From Rhynchonema sp. JSB1_4 (lineage: Eukaryota > Nematoda > Chromadorea > Monhysterida > Xyalidae): a stretch of DNA of 64,000 bases. Below the pieces are notes generated by a model. That model had not been told where the DNA came from. It did no database searches and saw nothing but the letters and a program-made list of their open reading frames with translations. The stretch's first letter is position 1. Each line of letters starts with the position of its first letter. Below, in pieces: positions 47,504 through 61,000 of this stretch. Position numbers and translations under genes: made by a program. Location: contig JASAMV010005983.1 in assembly GCA_030248065.1 (NCBI GenBank), positions 16,682-80,681 of the forward strand, read 5' to 3'.

Positions 47504-49642
47504 GTTTCCACGCCGCTAATATTAAATGTGCTCACCTGAATGTGTGAAAATAATCGTTTCAAATTTTTAACCTTAAAACGGTTCAAGGAAACAGAGCTGG
47601 ATTTGATTGGATCCACTTGATAGAGTTGCCCAGCGAAGCTAATAAAACGCGAACGAAAATGAAAATCCGCGGGTTTCAGTGGCCCGGTGACCAATGTTGC
47701 CGTCTCTTTATTATTTGCTAGGGCAAATTGAATTTTGTCGCGCGCGCATGCGCCTTGGTTTCGGCTATACGGACTTAATCATAGAGCGACGGTGAAAAAA
47801 CGCGAATGTGCCGCAGTATTAGACTCAGAAATGGGCGGCGGCAAACCTCGAAATAAAATCTGAACTTGAAATATAACAGTATACTTGCATTAAACTAAAT
47901 AGCCAGCTCTCATGGCGCATGATAGACGCTGCGCTCGGTTCACAGATAAATCAAGAACAACCGGCCGACCAATCTGTCCAAAACAAACTATACTTATATG
48001 TGGGTGGACGATGGCATGACAATTTTTCACGCTCGCAGCCCATCTGAGAGGCGGCTGCGCGTTTGGGCAGGGTTGGCCAAGGATGGATGGATAAATTGTG
48101 AGTCTTCTTTCATGTACATGGCAGCACGCATCGCTGTAATAACGCTTGGCGTCGGGTGTCTACGTAAATAAACCTTTCGCTTCGTTTCCAACCGCGCCCA
48201 GCAGTCGGCGGGCACTCAGATTTACAACAACAACGACCGTGCCATAATGGCCGGCCGGAGCAGCATAAGCATAACGTGTCGCCTTTCAAGCACACACACG
48301 GAGTGAGCGAGTAAGAAAGGGCTCTGGCAGTAGCTAGTAGTGGCTTGACCTGCCTGGCACATGCATATCAGCCCAGCCAAGCCTCGCTGGGTACATGCAC
48401 ACGCACAATCTTCTACTGTTCGTGGCACGTAAAATAAAATATGCAATGTTCGTGCTGCTGTGCTGTGCGCGCTTGCATTGCGTGCAGTTGCAGCAGCGGC
48501 TTGTGTCCATGTGCACGTACAGTATAGCTGACACGGCTGTCTGCTGCATGACTGATCTTGACCTCGTCGCCATTGGCCTCACTGGCCTGACCGAAGCGGT
48601 ATCGGCTGGATTATTCTGTGTGGATTGGTTCCGGTTCCTATGAACCGCAATTGAATTTGATGTGAAGCTTTTCGGCATGTGCATATTTGCAAGCAAAATC
48701 ATGCATTTGTGGTTGGTTGGTCACCACTGCGGCTGATACGGCAGCAATAAACAGCTTTATATGTCCATTTCAATAAAATGTACGATCTTGTTGTTTTGGG
48801 CCGTAAATGCTGCACTCAACACGAATAAATCGTGCGGACAAACGCATTGGGACCGAAATACTGCTGTGCAATATTGATATGTCCTTGGCACCCGTTTTTG
48901 CAGGGCTTATGGCGCGTCCATGTTAATGCGGGTACGAGCTGCGGGTCTAAAAAAATCTATGTGCTGGGCCCGCAGCCGCAAACATGGTCGCACTTGCATG
49001 AGTGGCCCTGAAAGCCCCCGGGGGTCCTGGGCCCCGTCCCTAAAAGCCCCATGGTGAGTGAGGCCTCAGGGGGCCATTGGTGTCGAGTGATTAATTCCTT
49101 GATGTCACTAGCTTGTTTGATTGATCTAATGTTTCGTGGTCCTGAACTGATGACTGATAAAAACTTGTTTGTAATATGCAACATCGCTCTCACGTCATGT
49201 GAAGCACTAGCACTAAATTGTTAGTTTCCACATGGGGCTTTTAGGGTTCCGACCACGGGGCCTGGGGCTTTTAGGGTATCGACGAAAGCATCGTGGATTC
49301 TAGAGAAAACCAACTCGGTTGATGTTGCTCCAATACACGAAAAGGTTTTGTGCACTTGTGTTTATAAACGAACGTAAATACAGTTGAAACTGAGATGGTC
49401 ACTCGCTATTTTTATACACGTCATGTGATCAAAGATGGACAATGTCCAGAAAACGAAGAGATGTGCTGCAGCTTACATGCGTTGCACACAGTGCCAAACG
49501 CGCGCAATAGTTCCAGCTACCCATACCTTTGCGCATGTGCCAGCTGCAGCACACATACCAACTACATATGAGCCAGCTTCCCCGGACACATTCATTCACA
49601 TCGTGTTTTCTATCTCCATATTGTACCATCAAGCTGAACATC
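47504..49642. other. Spacer between ankyrin first exon A and the histone cluster
   Basis: Divergent spacer with no supported gene. It contains an inverted repeat at 49004-49275 and an H2A upstream region without a clear TATA box. Confidence 0.4.
49004..49275. repeat. Inverted repeat with doubled CCCTAAAAGCCCC motifs
   Basis: Left arm 49004-49053 and right arm 49228-49275 each contain two copies of a CCCTAAAAGCCCC-type motif separated by a GC-rich stretch, in opposite orientation. About 175 bases lie between them. It resembles a small non-autonomous inverted-repeat element, but I saw no clear target duplication. Confidence 0.5.
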
Positions 49643-50023
49643 ATGTCCGGTCGTGGTGGCAAAGGAGGCAAGTCACGTGCCAAGGCCAAGTCACGCAGTA
49701 GCCGTGCCGGACTGCAGTTCCCGGTGGGTCGCATCCACTCGCGTTTGCGCAAGGGCAACTTTGCCGAACGGGTCGGAGCCGGTGCACCCGTCTATCTGGC
49801 TGCCGTCATGGAATATCTGGCGGCCGAAGTGTTGGAGTTGGCCGGCAACGCGGCGCGTGACAACAAGAAGACCCGTATCAACCCGCGTCACTTGCAACTG
49901 GCCGTGCGCAACGACGAGGAGTTGAACAAGTTGCTGGCCGGTGTCACCATTGCCCAGGGTGGCGTGCTGCCCAACATCCAGGCCGTGCTGCTGCCGAAGA
50001 AGACCGGTGGCGAGAAGAAATAA
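49643..50023 (+). CDS. H2A: Histone H2A
   Basis: 126 residues, [19 protein letters not shown] at the N-terminus. The histone fold includes [16 protein letters not shown], the acidic-patch segment [14 protein letters not shown], and the docking segment [16 protein letters not shown]. It ends KKTGGEKK without an SQE/DY tail, so it is canonical H2A and not H2A.X. The frame extends 38 codons upstream to an ATG at 49529, but the canonical start at 49643 is chosen by family length. It pairs with H2B in the nucleosome. First of four co-oriented, intronless histone genes; no clear TATA box was seen. The 3' processing element follows 21 bases after the stop. Confidence 0.98.
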   Translation: MSGRGGKGGKSRAKAKSRSSRAGLQFPVGRIHSRLRKGNFAERVGAGAPVYLAAVMEYLAAEVLELAGNAARDNKKTRINPRHLQLAVRNDEELNKLLAGVTIAQGGVLPNIQAVLLPKKTGGEKK

Positions 50024-50044
50024 GCATGTGAACCGCTGAAACCT

Positions 50045-50107
50045 TGGACTTCGGTCCACTTACCCTAACCCAACGGCCCTCTTCAGGGCCACCTCAAATA
50101 AACCATG
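50045..50107 (+). promoter_or_regulatory. H2A mRNA 3' element: UUCG hairpin plus histone stem-loop
   Basis: First hairpin at 50045-50058: stem TGGAC/GTCCA capped by TTCG. After a 16-nt linker comes the histone stem-loop GGCCCTCTTCAGGGCC at 50075-50090 (six-pair stem, loop CTTC). AATAAA follows at 50097-50102. The stem-loop binds SLBP and directs cleavage of replication-dependent histone mRNA; the first hairpin is not part of the standard signal. Confidence 0.93.
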
Positions 50108-50250
50108 GCGGCGGGTTCGAATCCCACCGTGGCCCACCACCTCGAAGTGTGAAATTGAACTTTTTTTGGATTTTATGCTTTGTATGGGCAGGTCTTCCTG
50201 GCTGGTGCCTAAGCCTAAGCCTAAGCCTGAACATAAACCCAGGCATAAGT
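50108..50250 (+). repeat. tRNA 3'-half-like fragment and GCCTAA repeats
   Basis: Just downstream of the H2A 3' element, GGGTTCGAATCCCACC followed by GTGGCCCACCA looks like the T arm and 3' acceptor strand of a tRNA ending in CCA. No 5' half is present. About 80 bases further, three tandem GCCTAA units (near 50212-50230) match the nematode telomere hexamer; the DNA after them (AAGCCTGAACATAAACCC) resembles the element at 55.9 kb. Confidence 0.5.
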
Positions 50251-50880
50251 TTCAAACAGCTGGACAAGAGCGTCAAGCAGCGTGTCAGTATTATTCAGGC
50301 TCAGTCAGGTTTTCAGGTGTTAGGCTTTGCTGCGATATCAAAATGGTTTCCATAATCGTTTTCAGCGCCCCAGAAAACCACAGGAAAAGTTTCATCTCAT
50401 TTCATTGCTGATTTAGAAGTTTTTTGGCTAGGTCCCGTATATTCCGGGAGTGCCATGTGTGTTTGTCTGTTCTTTTCACATCACGCTTGGGCTCAAGGTC
50501 GACTTCACGTGACCATGCATGTTGACCGTTTTGAGCCATGTGTAAAATTATTTGTGTCTTGTCCATTTTACACCTGTTGTGCGCATGTTGGTGCCGGCAT
50601 TTTCCCCTTGCACAATTGTTTGCATCAGCGCAATCCTTCCTGTGGGCATACCCGCATTCTTCACTTCTAATTTCACACAAAACTTCTTGCCGGGCGAGAT
50701 TTTAAATGCGCGTACGTCACCAAGGAAGCAATCCGTCAACTGTTCTTTCTTCAACCCACCGGGCGCAAGCGCGCGTGGTGGCAGTGGCAGGGAATCCCTT
50801 CGTGAACAAGGTGGGTCAAATTCTTGAATGTAATGTTCATCTTGATTCAGGCAACATAAGGGGATCCCCAACATAAGCAG

Positions 50881-51000
50881 CCAATTACCGCATAGTATTC
50901 GAGACTCGGTGTTTGAGTCACTGCGCTGCACACGTGCGCCAGACACGTTTGGTACTGTTCTACACATGATATAGCTGGGGCACACGGTGTTTTTATAAAG
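50881..51000 (+). promoter_or_regulatory. H2B promoter
   Basis: TATAAAG at 50994-51000, 74 bases before the H2B start, with a CCAAT at 50881-50885 further upstream. Standard layout for a replication-type histone gene. Confidence 0.6.
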
Positions 51001-51073
51001 TCGGGCACCCTCAGCAGGCCGTCATCATTGTTCATTTGCTACTCGTGCATTAGATCTTTCCATCAACATCACT

Positions 51074-51460
51074 ATGGCTCCGAAACCATCGGCGAAAGGT
51101 GCCAAGAAGGCGGGCAAGTCGCAGAAAGGTCGCGGTCGTCCTGCGGGCAGCGGCGGGGACAAGAAGCGTCGTCGCAAGCCCAAGCAGTCGTACAGCACGT
51201 ACGTGTACAAGGTGCTCAAGCAGGTGCACCCCGACACGGGCATCAGCTCGAAGGCCATGTCGATCATGAATTCGTTCGTGAACGACCTGTTCGAGCGCAT
51301 CGCCAGTGAAGCGTCGCGTCTGGCCCACTACAACAAACGATCCACCATCAGCAGTCGCGAGATCCAGACGGCCGTGCGCTTGCTGTTGCCTGGTGAACTC
51401 GCCAAACACGCCGTTAGCGAAGGCACCAAGGCTGTGACCAAGTACACGAGCAGCAAGTAG
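51074..51460 (+). CDS. H2B: Histone H2B
   Basis: 128 residues, [19 protein letters not shown], then a basic [20 protein letters not shown] leading into the fold. It has [39 protein letters not shown] and the C-terminal helix [17 protein letters not shown], ending TKYTSSK with the usual ubiquitylated Lys context. Length and all core motifs are canonical. Intronless, same strand as its neighbours, with its own TATA box and 3' element. Confidence 0.98.
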   Translation: MAPKPSAKGAKKAGKSQKGRGRPAGSGGDKKRRRKPKQSYSTYVYKVLKQVHPDTGISSKAMSIMNSFVNDLFERIASEASRLAHYNKRSTISSREIQTAVRLLLPGELAKHAVSEGTKAVTKYTSSK

Positions 51461-51483
51461 ACAGTGGACAGCCACTGAAACCT

Positions 51484-51546
51484 TGGACTTCGGTCCACTT
51501 ACCCTAACCCAACGGCCCTCTTCAGGGCCACCTCAGATTAGCCATG
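51484..51546 (+). promoter_or_regulatory. H2B mRNA 3' element: UUCG hairpin plus histone stem-loop
   Basis: Hairpin 51484-51497 and stem-loop 51514-51529 have the same spacing and sequence as for H2A. The downstream part differs at three bases: GATTAG replaces AATAAA. Confidence 0.93.
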
Positions 51547-51848
51547 TTTGTTGTTGGCTTGTGCTCCATTGCATTTGTGTTTTTGGCGCCCAGAAATGTT
51601 TTTTTTCGCACGTATGGCGTATGGGCTCCCATATGTAGATGCCCGACATGTGGGCAGGTGCGCGATGTCAAGAATTCACGTAGTAATCGGCAAAATTCAC
51701 GCGTTTTGAGCTCGGAATCGCAATTCCATTGCTCGGCTTTGCGTTACACACCATGCAGGGCGCTTGCCCGCGCATAACAGAAATAACTCATACACGGCAT
51801 TCCACGTTCAGGATATCTTTAGGCACATCTTCAACACGTAATAGTTAG

Positions 51849-51902
51849 CCAATCAGCACTAAGCGTACATCGTGTATATGCACCATCAGCAGTCTATATA
51901 AA
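51849..51902 (+). promoter_or_regulatory. H4 promoter
   Basis: CCAAT at 51849-51853 (AGCCAATCAGC) and TATATAAA at 51895-51902, about 84 bases before the H4 start. Confidence 0.7.
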
Positions 51903-51916
51903 TGAGCGTTTCGTGA

Positions 51917-52297
<381 letters not shown>

Positions 52298-52326
52298 ATG
52301 CACTCGGACAACACAGTCTGAAACCC

Positions 52327-52389
52327 TGGACTTCGGTCCACTTACCCTAACCCAACGGCCCTCTTCAGGGCCACCTCAAATAAACCATG
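52327..52389 (+). promoter_or_regulatory. H4 mRNA 3' element: UUCG hairpin plus histone stem-loop
   Basis: Hairpin 52327-52340, stem-loop 52357-52372, then AATAAA and CCATG; identical to the H2A element over all 63 bases. Confidence 0.93.
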
Positions 52390-52720
52390 TTTGTTCTGTC
52401 CATGTGTCTTCCGCTATGTTACTGTTATTATATGGTTGTGTTCGCACATGTAAAATCTCTTGCTTGGGTGTGTTTCCTTTCCGCTTTTCCTGCACATTTG
52501 TTGAGTGTCATTCCTTCCCACTTGCGTTCTGCAGGTTTCCCGCGTGCGAGATGCGGGCCTGGCAACTTGCATATGATGCATAGTGAGCACTTGATTGATG
52601 CCTACATCGTGTACGTGCACTTCACATTGCCGCGGCAATACACGCATGATCCTTTGGCAGTTCACATTACGCTACCCAAAATGTGAGCTTGGCAAAAATC
52701 CAATTTTTGTTTAGCGTCAG

Positions 52721-53264
<544 letters not shown>

Positions 53265-53286
53265 AATGTGAAGACGCATAACACCC

Positions 53287-53349
53287 TGGACTTCGGTCCA
53301 CTTACCCTAACCCAACGGCCCTCTTCAGGGCCACCTCAAATAAACCATG
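53287..53349 (+). promoter_or_regulatory. H3 mRNA 3' element: UUCG hairpin plus histone stem-loop
   Basis: Hairpin 53287-53300, stem-loop 53317-53332, AATAAA just after; identical to the H2A and H4 elements. Confidence 0.93.
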
Positions 53350-55559
53350 TGTCTGTCTGTTTTTTTCAAATAGCGCTCGGCGCCTCGGGCTCAGCTTGCG
53401 CGATCATGACTGTGTGGTATATGGATCTGAATCGTGGTTCATGGGTTCCACTGGGCACTGAGCATTTCAGTTTCGATCTTTGTGTCTCCCGACTGTGTTG
53501 CAACCGGGACGTCGTCTGTCAATGCTACGGACTGGGAGCTTCCCATTGACATTGCACTGCAATTGTTTTGGTGCTGTGTGACCTGCTGCGATCAAACAAT
53601 ACCTAATCGGGTGTGACGGAATGTGATCTTAGGTCAGACGGTCAGAGCAATTATACGACAGGCGGTAATAGTGATGTGTTGTCAATCAGCGCATTTGCAC
53701 AACACAAACAGTTCTGCAACGATTAGCCCTACTTTTGTCATTAAACTATTTGTCGATTTTGTACCTGGAAACTCCTGAGATTAATGAATAATTTGACAAA
53801 AAACAAGACGCACTGCGTGCGGATGATCTGCTGGCGTTTTGCAACGCGTATATTTCAGTTCAATGCAAAGACACTAGACACGTGCCATGCCAGCGACGCC
53901 GCCGCAATCATGTGCGAGAGCACAAAGTGTAACTTTTAAACACGATTATTCTCAAAATGACATTTTGTGAACACACAGGTTTTACATGTCTGGTATCGAT
54001 GTTTCTCTAATAATAGTTGAGCACACACACATGTGCGAGCAATTATTTTGGGATCATAAAAAACGGCGTTATATTGAATTTAGACGTGTGCCTTGATGTC
54101 CATAAAAAGTGAAAGTTTCGCAGTTATCGTGTGCAAATACAGAACATTTGCCTCGACCAAACATACGAGCGTTTTTTGGTGTTTGGTATTCATCGTTTAA
54201 CTGTCACGAAGTCGCTATCAGTATTGAACTTTTTATTGCACTCTAGATCTCTCTGGAACAGTTTCTGATATCAATACAAGGTAGTAATTCGATGGGGCTT
54301 CCAATCGAGGTGCAACACACACTACGTCAGGGTTCCTTTGTGGCTGAAATCCAAGTTCATCAAAAAAAGGCTTCCATTTTTGGTGGGTCGGGTCACCCTG
54401 CAGCCTGCGTATTAGCGTAAAAACATGTTGACATCGGTTTCTTCCGAGCTCCAGGCTATTTTCAAAACCAGAACTTCAAAGAGCAGCTGTAGAACAAAGT
54501 GTCTTGTGGACACGAAATCAATAGACAAGGAAATACTGTTGCCCTTAACTGAACTTTGGACACCCCGTTTGCTGCACGTCATTATTTATTTAACCTCACT
54601 ACTAAGTGCAATAGTAATTCACGTTTATGCGCGCTTTTGGGGGCGGATTTTAATAAAACTAACTCTTTGACCGCTGCCGAGCGTTCATTCGTTGCAACAG
54701 TGACATTGGTAGATATGTGGCGGTTGGAATTTTTCAAAAGCTGTTGTGTCGCGGTTGCGCCAAGCTCACGCTAGTTTCGGTGTTTTATTTACTAGAAAAG
54801 TTGACAGACGGCTGTTTGTATTGTGCACACGTTTGGGAGATTATTGTCAAACGCCCACAACTTTTGCGATTTGGAAACACGTTGTCTGATCGCTGCCTAT
54901 CTGTATGTGTGCACCTGCAGCTGAATGTTACACCGAAGAGGTCCTCAAAGTCACCAAGACAAGTTTGCACTCAAGTGCTGTGTGCACAGTTGAGTCGGCA
55001 AAATGACTAATCGAAAGAGTTTAGAATCTGGAATCTGCTATAATAATAATTTGTGCGTATTGTACGCTGACTCAAATTCAGAGATAAATATCAAATAATA
55101 TTGCAACATTACTGTATGTCATTCAAAGCTGAATAACATTCTTTCGATCGCAAAAATGCACAAATCTGGCTCCTTGGACCATCGCCGATTTCCCGTCTAC
55201 GAACCGGATCCCCGCAATCGATCACTTTGGAAGGCATCCGATGCTCGTGTGAGTGCCTCATACTTTGTTGGCTTTGTTCTTGTGGACAAATCGGAATGTT
55301 TTTTGTTGATATTATTATGTATGGCAATTTTCCTGACTTTGAATACAAATATTTGACAATGCAGTAATTAAGCACACGAGAAGCACGAAAGATGAAACAG
55401 ACTCCCGGTAACTAACATAGAGAACAGACAAAGACATGACATCACATGCATGACCAACATCTTTTAAATCGTGACGGGCATGAATGCACAACGTGTCATT
55501 GCATAATATCAATCGACATATAAATGCTGATGTTTCACCAAAGAAGAGCGTGTGAGAGT
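53350..55559. other. Spacer right of the histone cluster, no gene seen
   Basis: AT-richer DNA without supported exons. Open frames are short, with no matching phase or domain. No further histone gene (H1 in particular) is present. Confidence 0.45.
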
Positions 55560-58056
55560 TCAGTCTTCATCATCTGACAACTTTGCTTTGCTCGAAGCCA
55601 CCTGTTTCATGCGACGTTCCTCCATTGCTGTGGCCAGATGGCTGCAACAATTAGTGACTTTTTGGTGACTGGCATATTGGTGAATATGGATTGGTATACA
55701 TAGGTTCCAGTAAAGCAAGTGTCCCCCAATCGAAAACAGCGGAATTCGGCGTTTTTTTATGTTCCCAGTTTATTTGTATTAATTCTGATACTGTTGTATG
55801 CAATCGAAGGATTTCTCATCGCTTTAGGGAGCACTGGTACATAGCTGGTGCACATCGTTATCTGTGGGTGGCCTGGGTTTGTGTAAGTTGGCCGGGCATT
55901 CCTTCGATACTCGGGACCCGTAGTCAAGAAACGAAATTAGGTTATTCATTTATGGGTTAGGTTTTCTTTAGGCCTAACCATTGTTGGTGGGCTTAGGCTT
56001 AGGGGTGGCTGAAGCCTCAGCCTAAGCCTGGAAATAAAACCACAACTGTTCCTCTCTTGGGAAATGGGTCCTGAGTATCGAAGGAGTGCCGCAGTGGCAG
56101 GATGTGACTTCTCAGAGATTGGCAGGGCTGAGCAACAATGATTCGAGGATGATGATGAGAGAGTAGCAGTTGACCAGAAAACAAACAATACCTGCTGATA
56201 AACATGGCCTGCGGATATACGGGATAAATTAGTGCGGTCCGCATTTATTCCGCTCGTTATACAATAAATCAGGGTAAGTTGTGCACGAACTACAGTATAT
56301 CAGACGCTCTCGTAACCAGACAACCTAGGGCCTGCCTTACTAGTATCGATTGGCTGATCTTGCGCAGATAGTAACTTGAGCACTGGGATATTACTTCTGT
56401 TCATATGAGCTGACACCTCAGGAATCACCACCCAGACATGAGCTTATACAATAGAGTCTGGTCCAACTCATTGTACTGCGGTGCAATTCGTATAGTGTGC
56501 ATACTTACAAAGCTGTATATACTGGTTTTGTGCAAGTGGCGCGGCGCACTGGTGACCAACAAAGCATGTCCTTGTGCCTCCATACCTGTAAGCCACTTTG
56601 ACGGTGAGCAATGCGCCCAACGCCATCACAACGGCACGTTGTTCGGGATCGTGACACAGACCGGATCGGGCTCGCTCGAATTCGTACTGAATCAGGTAAA
56701 CACGCGCGTCGCCGCAGTGCACAGACGGGCGGACCGTGGCCACCTTCTTGTTATTTTCCGAAAGAATCTGTGAAAAAGTGACACATTCTTGGACGAGTCG
56801 TCTCCCAAATCGATGAACTCACAATGATCTTTCACGTACCGTGTATTTATTGGCATCGAATGTCATGCCCATGCACCCAAGTGTCTGCAGTACAGCCGTT
56901 GGCTCCTCGACCGCCCGCATAAACGTGCTGCCTAAAAGTGTATGCGAATGAATCATGCGATTTGGGCTCTCACTCAATCGATGTGTATGTACAACATAAT
57001 GTGAAGCTAAACATTTTCAGCAGTATTTTGGTCCAAAGCGCCATTAACCAACTGGTTACCAAAGACCAGCGTCAGGGACCTAAATGCCTGGTTGCGCCCG
57101 AACATGTCACAATCAAGCATAGACCAACCGAGCAATGTGGTTGTGTGCCCGCCACTTGGCGTGGTTGCCATTGAGCTCGTCTTGTACACATGAATCTCAC
57201 GTGTGGTGCACATCTGAGCGATTTTGTACAGTCGAAAACCGGAACTCGGATGTTTGATCTTGCCGATCACCGTGTGGAATGTGGACGTCGATGTGAACGT
57301 TGCGGGAAGGGACACGACCTGTACGCGAAACATTAGAGGGGTTGCAGTGTGAGGTTAATCATCGGTTATCCTGCTTCAAGGGTGAGCCAGAATCACAGAT
57401 GGCCAAGTGACTTCAAAATACCAGCGAGTGAAGCATCACCGGTTGCGCATAAGCGAACTAAGATCGTCAAAGGTATACCTGGTGCACAATGTTGTTGTTG
57501 GTTGACCGTATATTTAGGATCTGACTTGTCAATACCGCCCATACCAACCAGTAGTTTCTGCGCATGTGGACTGATGTCTCTGATGATGATCTCATCGGGT
57601 GTCACATCCATGCAATAGAGCACTGCATTCGAGTCGAGGTCACGCACCCAGAACCTGACCGTTTCAAAGTGGTTCTGTGCGTTGAGCGATGCCTCCTGAA
57701 TCGCACGGGCAAAGTCGTCGACGTTGTCGATGTAGATGCCGACGCGGTGCGCACTCAACAGCGGCTTGAAACCCTGCACAGTGCGCAAAATACATAAATT
57801 GCAAAATGGCGTTTCTTTAGCGTCAATAATACTGGTGATCGCAGTGGATTGGTTGCACTGATGTCGGGTCGGTTAAGGTTGAGCCTATCCTGATCATTGT
57901 AACTTACTCTCTCGCTCCATAAATGGGCCGCTTAATCTTAATGGCGCAGTATATGTATGTACCTGCACCTGCACATACCGGTATCCAGCTATCGTTAGAT
58001 ATGTCTGTAGCTGTCGCTGTCGCCAGTTTGACGATGTCGCGAAATAGTGCGTTCAT
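55560..58056 (-). CDS. Unrecognised 258-residue protein, six exons
   Basis: Exons from 5': 57979-58056, 57549-57773, 57201-57318, 56840-56931, 56586-56767 and 55560-55641. Together 777 nt in perfect phase. It starts MNALFRDIVKLATATATD. Notable segments: FKPLLSAHRVGIYIDN, HFETVRFWVRDLDSN, LYCMDVTPDEIIIRD, FHTVIGKIKHPSSGFRLYK, ATVRPSVHCGDARVYLIQ. It ends in a basic then acidic tail KQVASSKAKLSDDED. No signal peptide or membrane segment. The alternation of strand-like segments recalls a small beta-rich adaptor fold (PTB/PH-like), but this is a guess and I assign no function. Six consistent splice junctions and good codon patterns make it a real gene. Confidence 0.8.
55896..56089. mobile_element. 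194-bp inverted-repeat element with internal TTAGGC hairpin
   Basis: Terminal inverted repeats of 24 bp (GCATTCCTTCGATACTCGGG at the left, with one or two mismatches at the right) enclose GGCTTAGGCTTAGG and, 20 bases on, its complement AGCCTAAGCC, forming an internal hairpin. It lies in the last intron of the unrecognised gene. No coding capacity. Target duplication not clear. Confidence 0.6.
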
Positions 58057-61000
58057 TGTTGTTGTCAAATTTATGCGCTACTTTTTGAGATGAAAACTAA
58101 TTGTGAAGTCATAACATAATATAAGCCGGCATTTACATAATATAATGTGAGAAAAATGTCATCAAAATTTTGTGCAAACTGCGGTATTGCAGTTGCAGGA
58201 AACCCTTTGGGTTGGTGGCAGGAGAGTACATACATGGGTCTGTTTGGGACTCTTGAACAGGATTTCTAACTGGAACAGCGGTACATCGTTCCTGATTGCA
58301 ATTACTGTACGTCTGGAACGAACTAACAGACAGTACGCCGGTTTGGGCGGTGCAACTGAGACAGTATACCACACGGGGTGGCCGCGTATACGTACATAGG
58401 ACACTGTATGGTGGACAGCGGTTGCCACACAACAAAATATCACTTAATTCTGGCTTCGCTCCATCCCATGAGCCTGGGCGCGGCGCTGGGAAGCCAATGT
58501 TTACAAGAGCCCACAGTCGCCTTCACAGAAAACATACTGCTGTGTGCCGATGGTGTTGGATTTCGCAAATAATGACGAAAAAACGGCCGTGTGAATGACT
58601 GGCAAACACGCGATTATAAATATTCAAACTGCCAGGTGTACCGAGGTACACACCACAAGTGGGCCCTGTCACATCATGGTATAACTGTGCTGCACGCATG
58701 TTCGGTATGCAGCCGTAAATGCCCAGGTCGCGTGATCACGTCTCATGAATGAAACAATAAAGCATCATCGACACACACGTTAATTTCCGCCTGGCAGTTT
58801 TTTGAATTTTAAGCATTGCTTTACAGAGTTGATGATTTGACCAGTTGAGTTGACGATTGTAACATAAGCCGGTGTGTATGTATGGCAATTTCAGAGGACA
58901 TCAGAGGTCATCAAGTTAGATATTTTAACACAGTAAAAATTCGTTGATTCGCCTTGTCACATGATGAACGTCTAATCTCATTTTACATGATGCTTGAGAA
59001 CCATGAACACCGGTACAAGGTCAGATTCAAACATATTCAACGGGCTGGAAACTTTTTGATTGTCTCGTTCGCAATTCGAAACACAATTAAAACCTCGTTA
59101 GCTCCATGTAAATATATTTACGCCCGTTTGAACCTCGTGCTGACAAATATGCAGAAAGCCAGAGACAATGTGCATACTGAACAACAATTCTTGCTTTTTG
59201 TCTCCATGGACTTCACTCGTTTTTGAAAATGCAGTAATTTCTGGCTCAGATGAAAAACTCAGTTGATAAGGGTAGCACTCGAGCACTCCTTCAGCGGCTA
59301 TTCTATGGACCTGCTTACATCTTGTTTGACGGTTGGCGATAGTCAATTCCCATGAGAAACAGAGTTGCGGAAATAAAATCAAACGGTTTGCGTGCATAAA
59401 CCAAAGGGGGCACTGCTCGTTTGTTTTTGGAAAGCGTTGACTGGCGGCTTGTTTGCCAACTTTACTACTGTTTATTCACGGCGTCATGCCAAGTGGATGA
59501 GGTTCACTTTGTCAGTTGTGCGTCCAGCCAGGTTGGTAAGGTATGATACTACCTACATATATGTATATGTACCTATAGTGGCCTCAAGATTTGTACAGCC
59601 CTGTTCGATGGAACGGAAATCTAAACATGGGGTCAGTCCTGCAGCGAATATTGCACCCGCGATTCATGTGAGCCTGGTCCCAAATAAATTAGGATGCCAA
59701 CAGCAAGGCGTCCCTCGTCAAACAAAAAGAACCAACGCATCACGGCTGTTTCGCGAGAAAAGTGAATTTGAAGGTTGACGTCAGTATAAAATATTAGCGA
59801 CTTCGGTTGGCAGAGTGAACTCTTGACATAAAATTACTAGAAACCAGTCCAACAAAATGCAACAGTAAACATATTCAAATGCGTATCCTTGTGAGCGCGA
59901 TGAAACATTTTGTGTTTTGATGAAGTCAAAAAAAGCCCCAACGGAAAAAGTAACAAAGGCCCATCGAGTTGGTTCCTTTTTTTCGCGTGACATTAAAGCC
60001 CCATGGCATGGCACTCAACACACCCACACACAAACAAAGGAAAGACAACACGAACAAACCGAACTAGCCCTTTTCACACGTTGTAGCCAACACAGGCAGC
60101 CTGTTGTGCAGCACACCCACGCAGTGTTGTGGAAGCAAAACATCATATCACTCTGTTTGTGCGCTGTGTGTGGGTGTGTTGTTTGACAGTGCGCTGGTTG
60201 CATGGCTTGACTATTGAACATGTGCGTTTGCACAAAAGGCACGTGCGATGAAACAAACTTAAGTTTTGTCGTCAGAGATCCAGTCGGTTGTGCACACTTG
60301 GAAGGTGCAACTTACAACGGGGTATAAAGAACTGCAGATAAAAGGAAAATATGACGACCAAAAGTATAGTCTGATCCTGATGATTATATGGACATTTCAG
60401 CCCATTTTGGGCAACTTTTTTTTATTAAAAAAAGCAAAATCTGAGTTTCAAAAAAAAATTTTCTTTCAATTTTTTTAATTAACCACTTTTTTTGAAACAA
60501 CCCTGCATAGCAGTTTCGGAAACTTTGATATTGAGCTATTGAGCTTTACTTCTGCACGCCGTACCAGACTGGTTAATATCGCGACACGAAGCTAAAAAAT
60601 GCTGAAAGTGCTTCGGCAAGATGTTCTGGAACACTGGAAGAGCGCCAAAATCACTTGACTTTTTGTGCGAAACGGTCCACAATGAAGTGATAAACGATTT
60701 CAATATTCATTTCTGTTATACCCAGGAGAAACAAAACTCGATGAAACACAATCGTTGGAGAGAACGAACAACTTGTTAAGCTTTCTCTTGCATTCACTTT
60801 CCCCAACCGCTTACTTGGGGCTTACTTCACGCCCCGCAAAAAGGAACCAACCAGTTGGGTCTTTTTTTCAAATCGCAATAAAACTTTTAATAAGCCGAGT
60901 ATCGGGGTACAGTATTTTTTATTATATGTCTGGTCGTCTCCGCCGTAAATGTACAATCTTAACTGCGTTGCGTCTTTGTGGTGCGTTGGGTCTTTTTGTT

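Noticed and set aside
49408..49420. TATA-like motif as H2A promoter
   Set aside because: It lies about 230 bases before the start codon, far from the 74-91 bases seen for the other three histones.
49529..49642. In-frame upstream ATG of H2A giving a 38-residue extension
   Set aside because: Histone H2A length and the invariant MSGRG start favour 49643; the extension is likely 5' UTR.
50205..50235. Chromosome end or telomere fusion
   Set aside because: Only three hexamers, with flanks shared with the element at 55.9 kb; better explained as a repeat family.
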